Assembly (NCBI RefSeq): GCF_017349075.1
Contig: NZ_JAFMOF010000004.1
Span: 248,001-312,000 of the forward strand
Source of the DNA: Streptomyces triculaminicus
GTDB taxonomy: Bacteria > Actinomycetota > Actinomycetes > Streptomycetales > Streptomycetaceae
Direction of reading: 5' to 3'
DNA length: 64,000 nt
Part shown: positions 23,222 through 31,963 of the stretch, piece by piece
Numbering within the stretch: the first letter of the stretch is position 1
Layout of the letters: every line of letters starts with the position of its first letter
The notes under the pieces: generated by a model
Told to the model about the DNA's origin: nothing
Database searches by the model: none
What the model saw: only the letters and a program-made list of their open reading frames with translations
Made by a program: the position numbers and the translations under genes

Positions 23222-23408
23222 CAGATCTTCTCCCTCGACCGTGCCACGCTCCCGCGCGTGGAGGCCCCATGCCGAACTCCCATGCGCCTTAGTCCAGAAT
23301 CGGTTGACGCGCAGCCCCGGACCATCACCTGTACGGGGGAATCCGGGGCATAGGTCGCCCTGGCGGCGCGTACGGAGCCGACGTGCCCTCACCCACAAGG
23401 AGCCGCTC

Positions 23409-24128
23409 ATGGAAAACGCCCCAGCGGCGCCCCGCCGTACCCTGTTGCGGATGATCACGTCCGGCGGGCTGGTGACGGCGGCCGGGTCCCTGACGGCCGC
23501 CTGCGGCAAGGGCGGCGGCAAGGCTTCGGCCGCGTCGTCCGACTCCCCCGCCGGTGCGGTCCGTTCCGGGTCGGGCGCGGACATGATCATGATCGTCCGG
23601 CACGGCGAGAAGCCGAAGGAGAACGGCAAGAAGTCACCCTTCGGTATCACCGAGGACGGCGAGCGGAACGACCACGCCCTGCTCGTGCGCGGCTGGCAGC
23701 GGGCGGGCGCACTGGTGACGCTCTTCGCCCCCGAGGGCGGTGAGCCACGCAAGGGCCTGCGGCGACCGGACGCCGTCTACGCCGCGGGCCCGCACCCGGG
23801 GGCGAAGGGGCTGCGGCCGAGCGAGACGGTCGCGCCGGTGGCGGCGAAGCTGGGAGTACGGACGAACGTCACGTACCGCACCGGTGACGAGAAGGCGCTG
23901 GCCAAGGAACTCGCCGCGCGGCACGGCCGCACGCTGGTCTCGTGGGAGCACCACGCCATTCCGGAGATCGTCAAGGGGCTGGGCGGGGAGGTGCGGCCCT
24001 CCCCGCCCGAGGACTGGCCCGACGCACGCTTCGATCTGGTGTGGGTGCTGGTGCGGTCAGGACCGGGATGGACGTTCACGCAGGTGCCGCAGCTCCTGCT
24101 GGCAGGTGACAGTCAGGACCCGGCTTAG
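23409..24128 (+). CDS. histidine-phosphatase-family lipoprotein
   Basis: 239 residues. The N-terminus RRTLLRM, a hydrophobic stretch and SLTAAC form a lipobox, with Tat-like arginines. The core begins MIVRHGEKP, the RHG motif of phosphoglycerate-mutase-like phosphatases, but the protein is short and the second catalytic His region is only tentatively VSWEHHAIPEI. An exported phosphatase anchored to the membrane is the simplest reading. ATG 23409 follows aaggag. A 15-bp stem terminator follows the stop. Confidence 0.82.
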   Translation: MENAPAAPRRTLLRMITSGGLVTAAGSLTAACGKGGGKASAASSDSPAGAVRSGSGADMIMIVRHGEKPKENGKKSPFGITEDGERNDHALLVRGWQRAGALVTLFAPEGGEPRKGLRRPDAVYAAGPHPGAKGLRPSETVAPVAAKLGVRTNVTYRTGDEKALAKELAARHGRTLVSWEHHAIPEIVKGLGGEVRPSPPEDWPDARFDLVWVLVRSGPGWTFTQVPQLLLAGDSQDPA

Positions 24129-24133
24129 ACGCG

Positions 24134-24170
24134 GCCAGGCCCTGGAGAAGGGTGCTCTCCAGGGCCTGGC
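24134..24170 (+). terminator. terminator after the lipoprotein gene
   Basis: A perfect 15-bp inverted repeat (24134-24148 / 24156-24170), six bases past the stop codon. Confidence 0.88.
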
Positions 24171-24186
24171 GGGCCTTCCGCCCTGT

Positions 24187-24321
24187 TTCGGGGTTTCGAA
24201 GTCGACCGTCCGCCGCAGGTTCCTGATCTGGTCGCGGGCCGGGGTGTGGGGCCGGCTGCACGAGGCGGTCTTGCACCTGCTCGCCGACGCCGGCCACGGG
24301 AGCGGTGATCAGGGGTGCTGA
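24187..24321 (+). pseudogene. IS5-type transposase N-terminal scrap
   Basis: FGVSKSTVRRRFLIWSRAGV, then RLHEAVLHLLADAG is the conserved early region of IS5-group transposases. It ends at TGA 24319 after an unrelated tail (GHGSGDQGC). Only 45 residues remain. The following 257 bases up to the next gene contain no recognisable feature beyond a presumed promoter. Confidence 0.65.
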
Positions 24322-24578
24322 CGTGGGATTTCAGTCAGCATCAAGTCAGCACGGAAGTCAGCACCGCAGCATCAAAACCTGCCAATTGCGACAAATTGCC
24401 TCATCGGTTCCCCAATGTGAGTTGGGTCTCGCGAGCGGCTCGCTCCGCCCTGTCATGGTCTCCCCACGCATACCCTGCCCCCGAACTGTGTATCCCCGCC
24501 ACATAGGCCCCTCACCTGCTGCTTCCTACGGTGTGGCAACGCAATGACGTACCCCTCCCCCACCCGGAAGCGGTGACC

Positions 24579-25958
24579 ATGACCACCCCCTCACCACACC
24601 CGCCAACCCCCAACTCACTCCCCCGCATCGTCGTCGCCAGCCTCATCGGGACCACTATCGAGTGGTACGACTTCTTCCTCTACGGCTCCGCCGCCGCGCT
24701 CGTCTTCAACAAGCTGTTCTTTCCCGGGTCCGATCCGCTCGTCGGCACGCTGCTGTCGTTCCTGACCTACGCCGTGGGGTTCGCGGCCCGGCCGTTGGGG
24801 GCGTTGGTGTTCGGGCATTACGGGGATCGGTTGGGGCGGAAGCGGCTGTTGGTGGTGAGTTTGCTGATGATGGGGGGTGCGACGTGTGCCATCGGAGTGT
24901 TGCCGACACATGCCACGGTCGGGGCTCTCGCTTCCGTGCTGCTCACCGGGCTGCGGCTAGTGCAGGGGTTTGCTCTGGGGGGTGAGTGGGGTGGTGCGGT
25001 GCTGTTGGTGTCGGAGCACGGGGATGCGCGGCGGCGCGGGTTCTGGGCGTCGTGGCCGCAGACCGGGGCGCCTGCGGGGCAGTTGCTGGCGACGGGGGTG
25101 TTGTCGGCGCTGACGGCCACGTTGTCGGATGCGGAGTTCTTCGCGTGGGGTTGGCGGGTTCCGTTCCTGTTGTCGGGGCTGTTGTTGGTGGTGGGGCTGT
25201 GGATTCGGTTGTCCGTGGACGAGTCGCCGGTGTTCCGGGCCGCGCTGGAGCGGGCCCAGGCGTCGCAGGAGGGCGGGGCGGCGGCCGCGGCCGAGCGGAT
25301 GCCGCTCGTCGTGGTGCTGCGGGACCAGTGGCGGGACGTGCTGGTGGCCATGGGCGCGCGCATGGCGGAGAACATCAGCTACTACGTGATCACCGCGTTC
25401 GTCCTCGTCTACGCGACCGGGCACACGCAGCTGTCGAAGCAGACGGCGCTCAACGCCGTTCTCATCGGCTCGGCCGCGCACTTCGCGGTCATCCCCGCCT
25501 GGGGTGCCCTGTCGGACCGGGTCGGCCGGCGGCCTGTCTATCTGCTGGGCGCGGCGGGCGTGGGGGCGTGGGCGTTCCCGTTCTTCGCGCTCGTCGATGC
25601 GGGGTCGTTCGGGGCCCTGGTCACCGCGGTGACGGTGGGGCTGGTGTTCCACGGTGCGATGTACGCGCCCCAGGCCGCCTTCTTCTCCGAGATGTTCGCG
25701 ACCCGGGTGCGGTACTCGGGCGCTTCGATCGGGGCGCAGTTCTCGTCCGTGGCCGCCGGAGCGCCTGCTCCGCTCATCGCCACCGCGCTGCTCGCCGAGC
25801 ACGGCAGCGCGACCCCGGTGGCCCTGTATGTGATGGCCGCCGCCGTTCTCACCCTCGTGGCCGTCGGCTGTGCCCGGGAGACCCGGCACCGCGACCTGGC
25901 CGCCGAGGATGAAAAGAAAGAGAAGGCAGGGCGTTCACTCGCCTCCGAGCGCGGGTGA
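24579..25958 (+). CDS. MHS-family MFS transporter (metabolite:H+ symporter)
   Basis: 459 residues with 12 helices. The MHS signature TTIEWYDFFLYGSAAALVF opens the first helix. GHYGDRLGRKRLL is the loop 2-3 motif and RLVQGFALGGEWGGAVLL lies in helix 4-5. The family imports organic acids, betaine or proline with protons. ATG 24579 is preferred to ATG 24531 for a standard N-terminus. The last 24 bases overlap the end of the facing regulator gene. With the neighbouring SDR dehydrogenase a hydroxy-acid such as 3-hydroxybutyrate is a reasonable guess. Confidence 0.88.
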   Translation: MTTPSPHPPTPNSLPRIVVASLIGTTIEWYDFFLYGSAAALVFNKLFFPGSDPLVGTLLSFLTYAVGFAARPLGALVFGHYGDRLGRKRLLVVSLLMMGGATCAIGVLPTHATVGALASVLLTGLRLVQGFALGGEWGGAVLLVSEHGDARRRGFWASWPQTGAPAGQLLATGVLSALTATLSDAEFFAWGWRVPFLLSGLLLVVGLWIRLSVDESPVFRAALERAQASQEGGAAAAAERMPLVVVLRDQWRDVLVAMGARMAENISYYVITAFVLVYATGHTQLSKQTALNAVLIGSAAHFAVIPAWGALSDRVGRRPVYLLGAAGVGAWAFPFFALVDAGSFGALVTAVTVGLVFHGAMYAPQAAFFSEMFATRVRYSGASIGAQFSSVAAGAPAPLIATALLAEHGSATPVALYVMAAAVLTLVAVGCARETRHRDLAAEDEKKEKAGRSLASERG

Positions 25959-27854
25959 GAGGCGGTGCAGGCGCAGGGCCAGCTGGATCTCCAGGGCGCG
26001 GGCCGGCGTTTGCCAGTCCGCGCCGAGGAGGCGGCCCACGCGTTCGAGCCGCTGGGAGACGGTGTTGACGTGCACGTGCAGCTCGTCCTTGGTGCGGGCC
26101 GGGCTCATGCCGCAGGCGTAGTAGGCGTCGAGGGTGCGGACGAGGGCGGTGCCGCGCCGGGTGTCGTAGTCGATGACCGGCCCTATCGTCCGGGTGACGA
26201 ACTCCCCGGCCTGGGTGCCGCCGTCCGTTCCGGCGAGCAGCAGGCCCAGGAAGCCGAAGTCGTCCGCCGCCGCGCCCTCGCCCCCGCGGCCGAGCGCGTG
26301 CAGGACGTCCAGGCAGCGCCGCGCCTCGGCGTAGGCGGTGGCGACGTCGCCGGGGCGGGCGGCGGGCGCGGGGATGGGCCGGGAGGCGCCGACGGTGACG
26401 GGTGCGTGGGCCGCTTCCTCCAGGCGGCGGGCGGTGGTGCGCGCGGTCGTGGTGGCGTCGTCGCCCGGCCCGTGCGGGAGGAGGAGCACGGCGCCGCCGT
26501 CCCGGGCGACGGCGAGCCCGTGGCCGGTGGCGGCCAGGTGGGCGGCGGCGGCCCCCAGGCGTTGCCGGTCGCCGGGGGCGTCGGCGGCCTCGTCCGCGAT
26601 GCGGGCGGCGAGCACGAGGTGGGGCGCGTCGAGGTCGGCGCGCAGGCGGGCGGCCCGCTCGCGCAGGAGGCGGGGAGCGCGGTCGGGGGCGTCGAGCAGG
26701 TCGTCCAGGAGTTCGCCGCGTACGCGCTGTTCGGCCTCGCCCGCCGAGCGCCGGGCCAGTCGTAGGAGGGCGGTGACCATGGCGGCGCGTTCCAGGGCGC
26801 GGCGGTCGACGGGGTCGAGGCCGGGGCGGTCGGACAGGCGGATCGCGCCGAGCAGTTCGTCGCCGGCGGTGACGGCCGCGATCCAGTCGTCGTCGTGGCG
26901 GACGGCGCGGCCTTCGGCGCGTGAGCGTTCGACGGCGGTCGGCGGCTCTGCCGCCGGGTCCAAGAACTCGTCCAGGAACTCGGCGCGGCCGCCGAGCACT
27001 TCGGCGATGGTGGCGGTGACGTCGTGGACTCCGCCGCCGCGCAGGACGAGTTCGGTGAGCCGGTCGTGGACGTCGGCGGCGCGTTCGACGGCGGCGCCGC
27101 GGTCCCGGACGATCTCGTTGGCGGTCTCGAGCTCGGCCAGCGCCGAGCGGGTCTCGGCCAGGAGGTTGGCGGTGTCGATGGCGACGGCGGCGTGGGCGGC
27201 TAAGGAGGAAAGGAGGGCGATCTGCCGCCGGTCGAAGACGCGGGAGCGCCGATCGGCGGCGAAGAGGACCCCGATGACGCCGCTGCCGAGCCGCAGGGGG
27301 ACGCCGAGGATGGCGACGAGCCCCTCGTCGCGCACTCCGGAGTCGATGATCCTGGTGTGCCGGAAGCGCGGGTCGCGCAGATAGGCGTCCGTGGCGTACG
27401 GGCGTGCCGTCTGCGCGACCAGTCCGCCGAGCCCCTCCCCCATGCCTAGCCGCAGTTCCTGGAACCGTGCGGAGACCGAGCCGTCCGTGACGCGCATGTA
27501 CGTGTCGCCGGCGGCGGGGTCGTTGAGGGTGAGGTAGGCGGCGTCGGTGCCCAGCAGCGCGCGGGCGCGCCGCACGATGGCCTGGAGCACCGCGTCGATG
27601 TCGCGCAGCCCCGCCAGGTCGTGGGCGGTGGCGAAGAGGGCGGCCAGTTCGGCCTCGCGCCGTCGGCGGTCCTCGAGTTCGGCCCGTACCCGCAGGGCGA
27701 GGAGCTTGGCCCGTTCCACGGCGGCGAGCCGGCCGGGGTCCGCGCCGTCGGCGCGGACGCGCAGGACGGGCCGCTCGTAGGCTTCGGCGGGCGCGCCGCT
27801 CGCGAGGAGTTCGAGGTACGCGGCGAAGGGGCTGTCGGTGGCGTCGTCGGGCAT
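25935..27854 (-). CDS. GAF-domain PucR/CdaR-type transcriptional regulator
   Basis: 639 residues. A GAF sensor domain spans about 75-235 (LLGTDAAYLTLND, LRLGMGEGLGGLVAQT, AILGVPLRLGSGVIGVLFAA). A middle region follows, then a C-terminal PucR helix-turn-helix (about 570-635: LVRTLDAYYACGMSPARTK and LHVHVNTVSQRLERV). This class activates catabolic genes on sensing a small molecule in the GAF pocket. It lies 23 bases downstream of the SDR gene on the same strand, so SDR and regulator likely form an operon that controls itself and the convergent MHS transporter. Confidence 0.9.
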   Translation of the reverse strand: MPDDATDSPFAAYLELLASGAPAEAYERPVLRVRADGADPGRLAAVERAKLLALRVRAELEDRRRREAELAALFATAHDLAGLRDIDAVLQAIVRRARALLGTDAAYLTLNDPAAGDTYMRVTDGSVSARFQELRLGMGEGLGGLVAQTARPYATDAYLRDPRFRHTRIIDSGVRDEGLVAILGVPLRLGSGVIGVLFAADRRSRVFDRRQIALLSSLAAHAAVAIDTANLLAETRSALAELETANEIVRDRGAAVERAADVHDRLTELVLRGGGVHDVTATIAEVLGGRAEFLDEFLDPAAEPPTAVERSRAEGRAVRHDDDWIAAVTAGDELLGAIRLSDRPGLDPVDRRALERAAMVTALLRLARRSAGEAEQRVRGELLDDLLDAPDRAPRLLRERAARLRADLDAPHLVLAARIADEAADAPGDRQRLGAAAAHLAATGHGLAVARDGGAVLLLPHGPGDDATTTARTTARRLEEAAHAPVTVGASRPIPAPAARPGDVATAYAEARRCLDVLHALGRGGEGAAADDFGFLGLLLAGTDGGTQAGEFVTRTIGPVIDYDTRRGTALVRTLDAYYACGMSPARTKDELHVHVNTVSQRLERVGRLLGADWQTPARALEIQLALRLHRLSPALGGE

Positions 27855-27877
27855 GGCACCAGGATCGCGGGGCCGCC

Positions 27878-28672
27878 TCAACGGGCGGTCCATCCGCCGT
27901 CCATCGTCAGCGTGGCACCGGTGACGGCGCCGGCGTGCGGCCCGCAGAGGTAGGCGACGGCCTCGGCGACCTCCTCCGGTTCGATGAGGCGTTTGAGCGC
28001 CTGGCCGGCCAGCAGGACGTCCGTGACGACGCGTTCGGCGGGCAGGGAGTGGGCGTCGGCCTGGTCGGACAGCTGGCGTTCGATGAGTGGGGTGCGGACG
28101 TAGCCGGGGCTCACACAGTTGGAGGTGACGCCGTGGCGGGCCCCTTCGAGGGCGGCCGTCTTCGAGAGCCCCTCGAGGCCGTGTTTCGCGGCGACGTAGG
28201 CGGACTTGTACGCGGATGCCCGTAGCCCGTGCACGGAGGAGATGTTCACGACGCGGCCCCAGCCCTGGGCGTACATGTGCGGCAGCGCGCCGCGCAGCAG
28301 GCGGAAGGGCGCCTCCAGCATGACGGTGAGGATGGTGTGGAAGGCGTCGGGCGGGAAGTCCTCGATGGGGCGTACGAGCTGGACGCCGGCGTTGTTGACG
28401 AGGATGTCGGCGCCGCCCGCGACGTGTTCGGCCGCGTCGAGGTCGCCGAGGTCGAGCACGACGGTCTCGACGCTCGCCCCCGCCCCCTCCGCTATCCGGG
28501 CGAGCTCCGCGAGCGCGGCGGCGTCGCGGTCCAGCGCGCGCACCCGGGCCCCGGCCGCGGCGAGCCGCAGGACGCAGGCGGCGCCGATGCCTCCGGCGGC
28601 GCCGGTGACGAGGGCGGTGCGCCCGGCGAGTTCGGCGGGCGGATGGCCGGGTGAAGGCGAGGGGGCGGTCAT
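27878..28672 (-). CDS. short-chain dehydrogenase, 3-hydroxybutyrate-dehydrogenase-like
   Basis: 264 residues, classical SDR. Features are the nucleotide motif TGAAGGIG, NNAG, catalytic Ser in NISSVHGL and YVAAK with the Tyr-Lys pair, ending in the family tail LTMDGGWTAR. Segments QLVRPIEDFPPDAF and KSAYVAAKHGLEGLSK are typical of D-3-hydroxybutyrate dehydrogenases, which convert 3-hydroxybutyrate to acetoacetate with NAD+. First gene of a two-gene unit with the GAF-PucR regulator. Substrate assignment is by resemblance only. Confidence 0.88.
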   Translation of the reverse strand: MTAPSPSPGHPPAELAGRTALVTGAAGGIGAACVLRLAAAGARVRALDRDAAALAELARIAEGAGASVETVVLDLGDLDAAEHVAGGADILVNNAGVQLVRPIEDFPPDAFHTILTVMLEAPFRLLRGALPHMYAQGWGRVVNISSVHGLRASAYKSAYVAAKHGLEGLSKTAALEGARHGVTSNCVSPGYVRTPLIERQLSDQADAHSLPAERVVTDVLLAGQALKRLIEPEEVAEAVAYLCGPHAGAVTGATLTMDGGWTAR

Positions 28673-28949
28673 GGCGGCACCCTAGGGTGGCGGCGCGCGG
28701 GGATCGACGGGGCGTGGACACACAGAGGTCGGGGTGTGGGTGTGCGCCGGCCACACAGCGACCGGAGGGGGCGGCTCCAGGTCCCCGTACCAGCAATTAT
28801 CACGTTCCGCTTCCAACTGGGCACTGCGTGTAGTGGAATGGAGTCGCCCGACGGCCCCGCACGAGGCACGATCCGCCCCGGCGTGGCCGTAGGTCTGTCC
28901 GGTTTTTCCGCCCACCTCATGCCGAACCGACATGACAGGGGTCGCACAC

Positions 28950-30389
28950 GTGGTCACTTCGGAAACCGAGTCCGGGGTCGAGTCGATCGAGTCCGGGATC
29001 AGGCCAGAGGCCGGGTCCGGGACCGGATCACTGGCCGGATCCGGGGCCGGGTCGGGGATCAAATCCGCCGCGGGGGCGCTGCCCCTGGTCGGGCACGCTC
29101 ATCCGCTGTTGCGGGATCCGCTCGCGTTCCTGCGCTCGCAGGGCGGCGAGGGGCCGGTGGTACGACTGCTCATCGGCCGCCGCGAGGCGTTCCTCGTCAC
29201 CGGCACGGAGGCGGCCCTGCAGGTCCTCTCCTCGGAGCAGCGGTGCTTCGACAAGGGCGGGCCGTTCATGGAGGCGGCCCGCCTCCTCGTCGGCAACGGC
29301 GTGATCACCTGCAGCGCGGACGAGCACCGACTCCAACGCCCCATGGTGCAACCCGCGTTCCACCGCACCCGGGTCGCCGGCTACGCCCCCGTGATGAGCG
29401 CCTGCGTGCGGGAGACCACCGCCTTGTGGCGTCCCGGCCGCGCGGTGCCGGTCAGGGACGAGATGTACCGCCTGTCGGCGGCGGTCGTCTCCCGGACGCT
29501 GGTCTCCGCGCCCGCCGGCCGGCAGGCCGCGGAGACGATGGCGGCCACGCTGCCGGTGCTCCTGCAGGGGATGCTGCGCCGGATGGTCGTCCCCCTGCCC
29601 TGGGCGCACCGGGTTCCCACCCAGGCGAACCGGCGTTTCTCCCGGGCCCGTTCCCGCCTCGACGCGGCCGTCGACGACGTCATCGCACAGTACCGCGGCG
29701 CGGAGCGGGACCGGGGGGACCTGCTGTCGACGATCATGGCCGCGGAGGAGGGGAGCGGCCGTGTTCCGGACGACGGGGAGGTACGGGACCAGGTCATGTC
29801 CGTGCTCGCCGCCGGCGTGGAGACCACCGCCTCCCTGCTGGCCTGGACCTTCCATGTCCTGGCCCGCCATCCCGAGGTGGAACGGCGGCTGTGGGCCGAG
29901 CTCGACGCCAGGCTCTCCGGCCGCGAGCCCGCCTTCGACGACCTGCCGCACCTCCCCTTCACCAAGCGGGTCCTGACCGAGGTGCTGCGCCTGTACCCGC
30001 CGGCCTGGATGCTCAGCAGGGTCGTGGTGAAGCGGGCGCGGGTCGCGGGGGTCGCCCTCCCGGCCGGAGCCGACGTGATCGTCAGCCCCTACGCCCTCCA
30101 GCGCGATCCGGGCGTCTTCCCCCGGCCGGACGTCTTCGATCCCGACCGGTGGCTGCCCGATCGCGTCACGCCGGGTCAGCGGCAGTCGTTCCTCGCCTTC
30201 GGCGCGGGCCGGCGCCGGTGCATGGGGGAGTTCTACGGAATGACGGAGGCCATGCTGGCGCTCGCCGGGATCGGCTCGAGGTGGCGCCTGCGCTCGCTCG
30301 ATCCGGAACCCGTCCGGCCGGTCCCGCGCTTCCTGTTGATGCCCTCGGCCCAGTCCCTGGTCCTGGAGGAACGCCCGGGCACCTGCTGA
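28950..30389 (+). CDS. cytochrome P450
   Basis: About 479 residues, a complete P450. Features are the start of the fold at LPLVGHAHPLLRDPLAFL, C-helix EHRLQRPMVQPAFH, I-helix AAGVETTAS, ExxR in EVLRLYPP, PERF-like DPDRW, and heme loop FGAGRRRCMGEF. It resembles the eukaryote-like bacterial P450s (pentalenene-oxygenase type) more than CYP105/107. GTG 28950 with aggggt upstream is preferred; ATG 28932 is in frame. An odd 35-residue Ser/Gly/Glu-rich low-complexity stretch precedes the fold. It lies 215 bases upstream of a nitric oxide synthase gene on the same strand, with no ferredoxin gene nearby. Confidence 0.92.
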   Translation: MVTSETESGVESIESGIRPEAGSGTGSLAGSGAGSGIKSAAGALPLVGHAHPLLRDPLAFLRSQGGEGPVVRLLIGRREAFLVTGTEAALQVLSSEQRCFDKGGPFMEAARLLVGNGVITCSADEHRLQRPMVQPAFHRTRVAGYAPVMSACVRETTALWRPGRAVPVRDEMYRLSAAVVSRTLVSAPAGRQAAETMAATLPVLLQGMLRRMVVPLPWAHRVPTQANRRFSRARSRLDAAVDDVIAQYRGAERDRGDLLSTIMAAEEGSGRVPDDGEVRDQVMSVLAAGVETTASLLAWTFHVLARHPEVERRLWAELDARLSGREPAFDDLPHLPFTKRVLTEVLRLYPPAWMLSRVVVKRARVAGVALPAGADVIVSPYALQRDPGVFPRPDVFDPDRWLPDRVTPGQRQSFLAFGAGRRRCMGEFYGMTEAMLALAGIGSRWRLRSLDPEPVRPVPRFLLMPSAQSLVLEERPGTC

Positions 30390-30604
30390 GGGAGACCGGC
30401 TGCCGGGGAAGACCAGCTGAGGGATACGCATGGCAGGCCCGTGGGCTTCCTCGTAGGCTGTGCTCCGCCCTCCCCCTACGGGGACCGGGCGGCCGGCAGG
30501 CCTCTCGTCCGTCGCACGGCAAGGGCGCGGCACCAAGGGGCGGTGGGCCGTCCTCCGGGATGCGTGTGACCGAACCGCGACGACTCTCGACGAGGCCAGC
30601 AGCG

Positions 30605-31780
30605 ATGACCGGACATCCCATACCGCGCACCCTGCGGACGCCCGACGCACCACGGGGAGGGGACGCCTTACGGGGAGCCGGTACCGTCCTCGCCTTGGCG
30701 GAGGAGTTCATACGCCTCCACCACCGCGAGAATCCCGGTGCCGGCTCGCCCGACCGGCGGCTGGCGGAGGTCGCCTCGGAGATCACCCGCACCGGGACCT
30801 ACCGGCACACGCGCGAGGAGCTCGCGTTCGGGGCCAGGGTCGCCTGGCGCAACAGCAACCGCTGCATCGGCCGGCTGTACTGGCGCTCCCTGGCGGTACG
30901 GGACCTGCGCCACGTCGACGATGCCGAGCGGATCGCGCAGGAGGCCGTCCAGCACCTGCGCCTGGCCGGCAACGGCGGGCGCGTACGCCCGTACGTCACC
31001 GTCTTCGCCCCCGACGCCCCCGGGCGGCCGGGGCCGCGCATCCTCAACGAGCAGCTGGTGCGCTACGCGGGCTACACCCGCCCCGACGGCACCGTGCTAG
31101 GCGACCCGGTGAACGCCGGGATCACCGCCCTCGCCCAGGACCTGGGCTGGCCCGGCGGGCCGGGCACCCCCTTCGACGTGCTGCCCCTGCTGGTGGAGGG
31201 CCGCGGCGAGAAGCCGCGGTGGTTCGAGGTGCCGGACTCGGCCGTGCTCCAGGTGCCGATCGAGCATCCGGGGCTGCCGTGGTTCTCCCGGCTGGGCCTG
31301 CGCTGGTACGCGGTGCCGGCCGTCTCCGGCATGCGGCTGGAGATCGGCGGCGTGGTCTATCCGCTGGCCCCCTTCAACGGCTGGTACATGGGCACCGAGA
31401 TCGGCGCCCGCAACCTGGCCGACGCCGACCGCTACGACCAGCTGCCGGAGATCGCCCGGCGGCTGGGCCTGGACACCTCCCGGGACCGCTCCCTGTGGAA
31501 GGACCGGGCGCTGGTCGAGCTGAACATCGCCGTGCTGCACTCCTTCGAGCGGGCGGGCGTCTCCATCACCGACCACCACACCGAGTCGCGGCGCTTCCTG
31601 GACCACATCGCCCGCGAGGAACGGGCCGGCCGGCGGGTCGGGGCCGACTGGTCGTGGATCGTCCCGCCCCTCTCGGGCGGGGCCACCCCCGTCTTCCACC
31701 GCTACTACGACACCGAGCAGCACCGTCCGGCCTTCACGCATCCCTCGGCTGCGACGACCTGCCCTGTCGGGCGGAGCTGA
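30605..31780 (+). CDS. nos: nitric oxide synthase oxygenase
   Basis: 391 residues, the bacterial NOS size, with no reductase domain. The heme-thiolate loop WRNSNRCIGR puts the ligand at Cys87. The arginine-binding region FNGWYMGTEIGARNL has Glu265. The pterin and dimer region includes SITDHHTESRRFLDH and DWSWIVPPLSGGATPVFH. The enzyme oxidises L-arginine to citrulline and NO with electrons from a separate reductase. In Streptomyces, NOS supplies NO for nitration by a partner P450 in thaxtomin (TxtD/TxtE) and rufomycin (RufN/RufO), or for signalling. A P450 gene precedes it and an aldehyde-dehydrogenase-like gene follows it on the same strand. Confidence 0.96.
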   Translation: MTGHPIPRTLRTPDAPRGGDALRGAGTVLALAEEFIRLHHRENPGAGSPDRRLAEVASEITRTGTYRHTREELAFGARVAWRNSNRCIGRLYWRSLAVRDLRHVDDAERIAQEAVQHLRLAGNGGRVRPYVTVFAPDAPGRPGPRILNEQLVRYAGYTRPDGTVLGDPVNAGITALAQDLGWPGGPGTPFDVLPLLVEGRGEKPRWFEVPDSAVLQVPIEHPGLPWFSRLGLRWYAVPAVSGMRLEIGGVVYPLAPFNGWYMGTEIGARNLADADRYDQLPEIARRLGLDTSRDRSLWKDRALVELNIAVLHSFERAGVSITDHHTESRRFLDHIAREERAGRRVGADWSWIVPPLSGGATPVFHRYYDTEQHRPAFTHPSAATTCPVGRS

Positions 31781-31963
31781 GCGCCGGGGCGGGGCTGAGC
31801 GCCCGGGCGGAGCCGAAGACCCATCGGGGCCGAACGCCGGCATCGGACATTTCTGCAGAATCGTTGTTTCCCGTGCGGTTGCGCCGGAAAGGCTTCACCC
31901 GAGTTCATTCCGCCCATCCCCTTTCCCACCATCCCCCGGCCGGAGGCACCCAGGGAGCCGCCC

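Noticed and set aside
28950..31780. Calling the P450-NOS pair a TxtE/TxtD nitration system
   Set aside because: The P450's N-terminus and heme loop look like another P450 clade, and nothing in the sequence shows nitration; kept only as a hypothesis.
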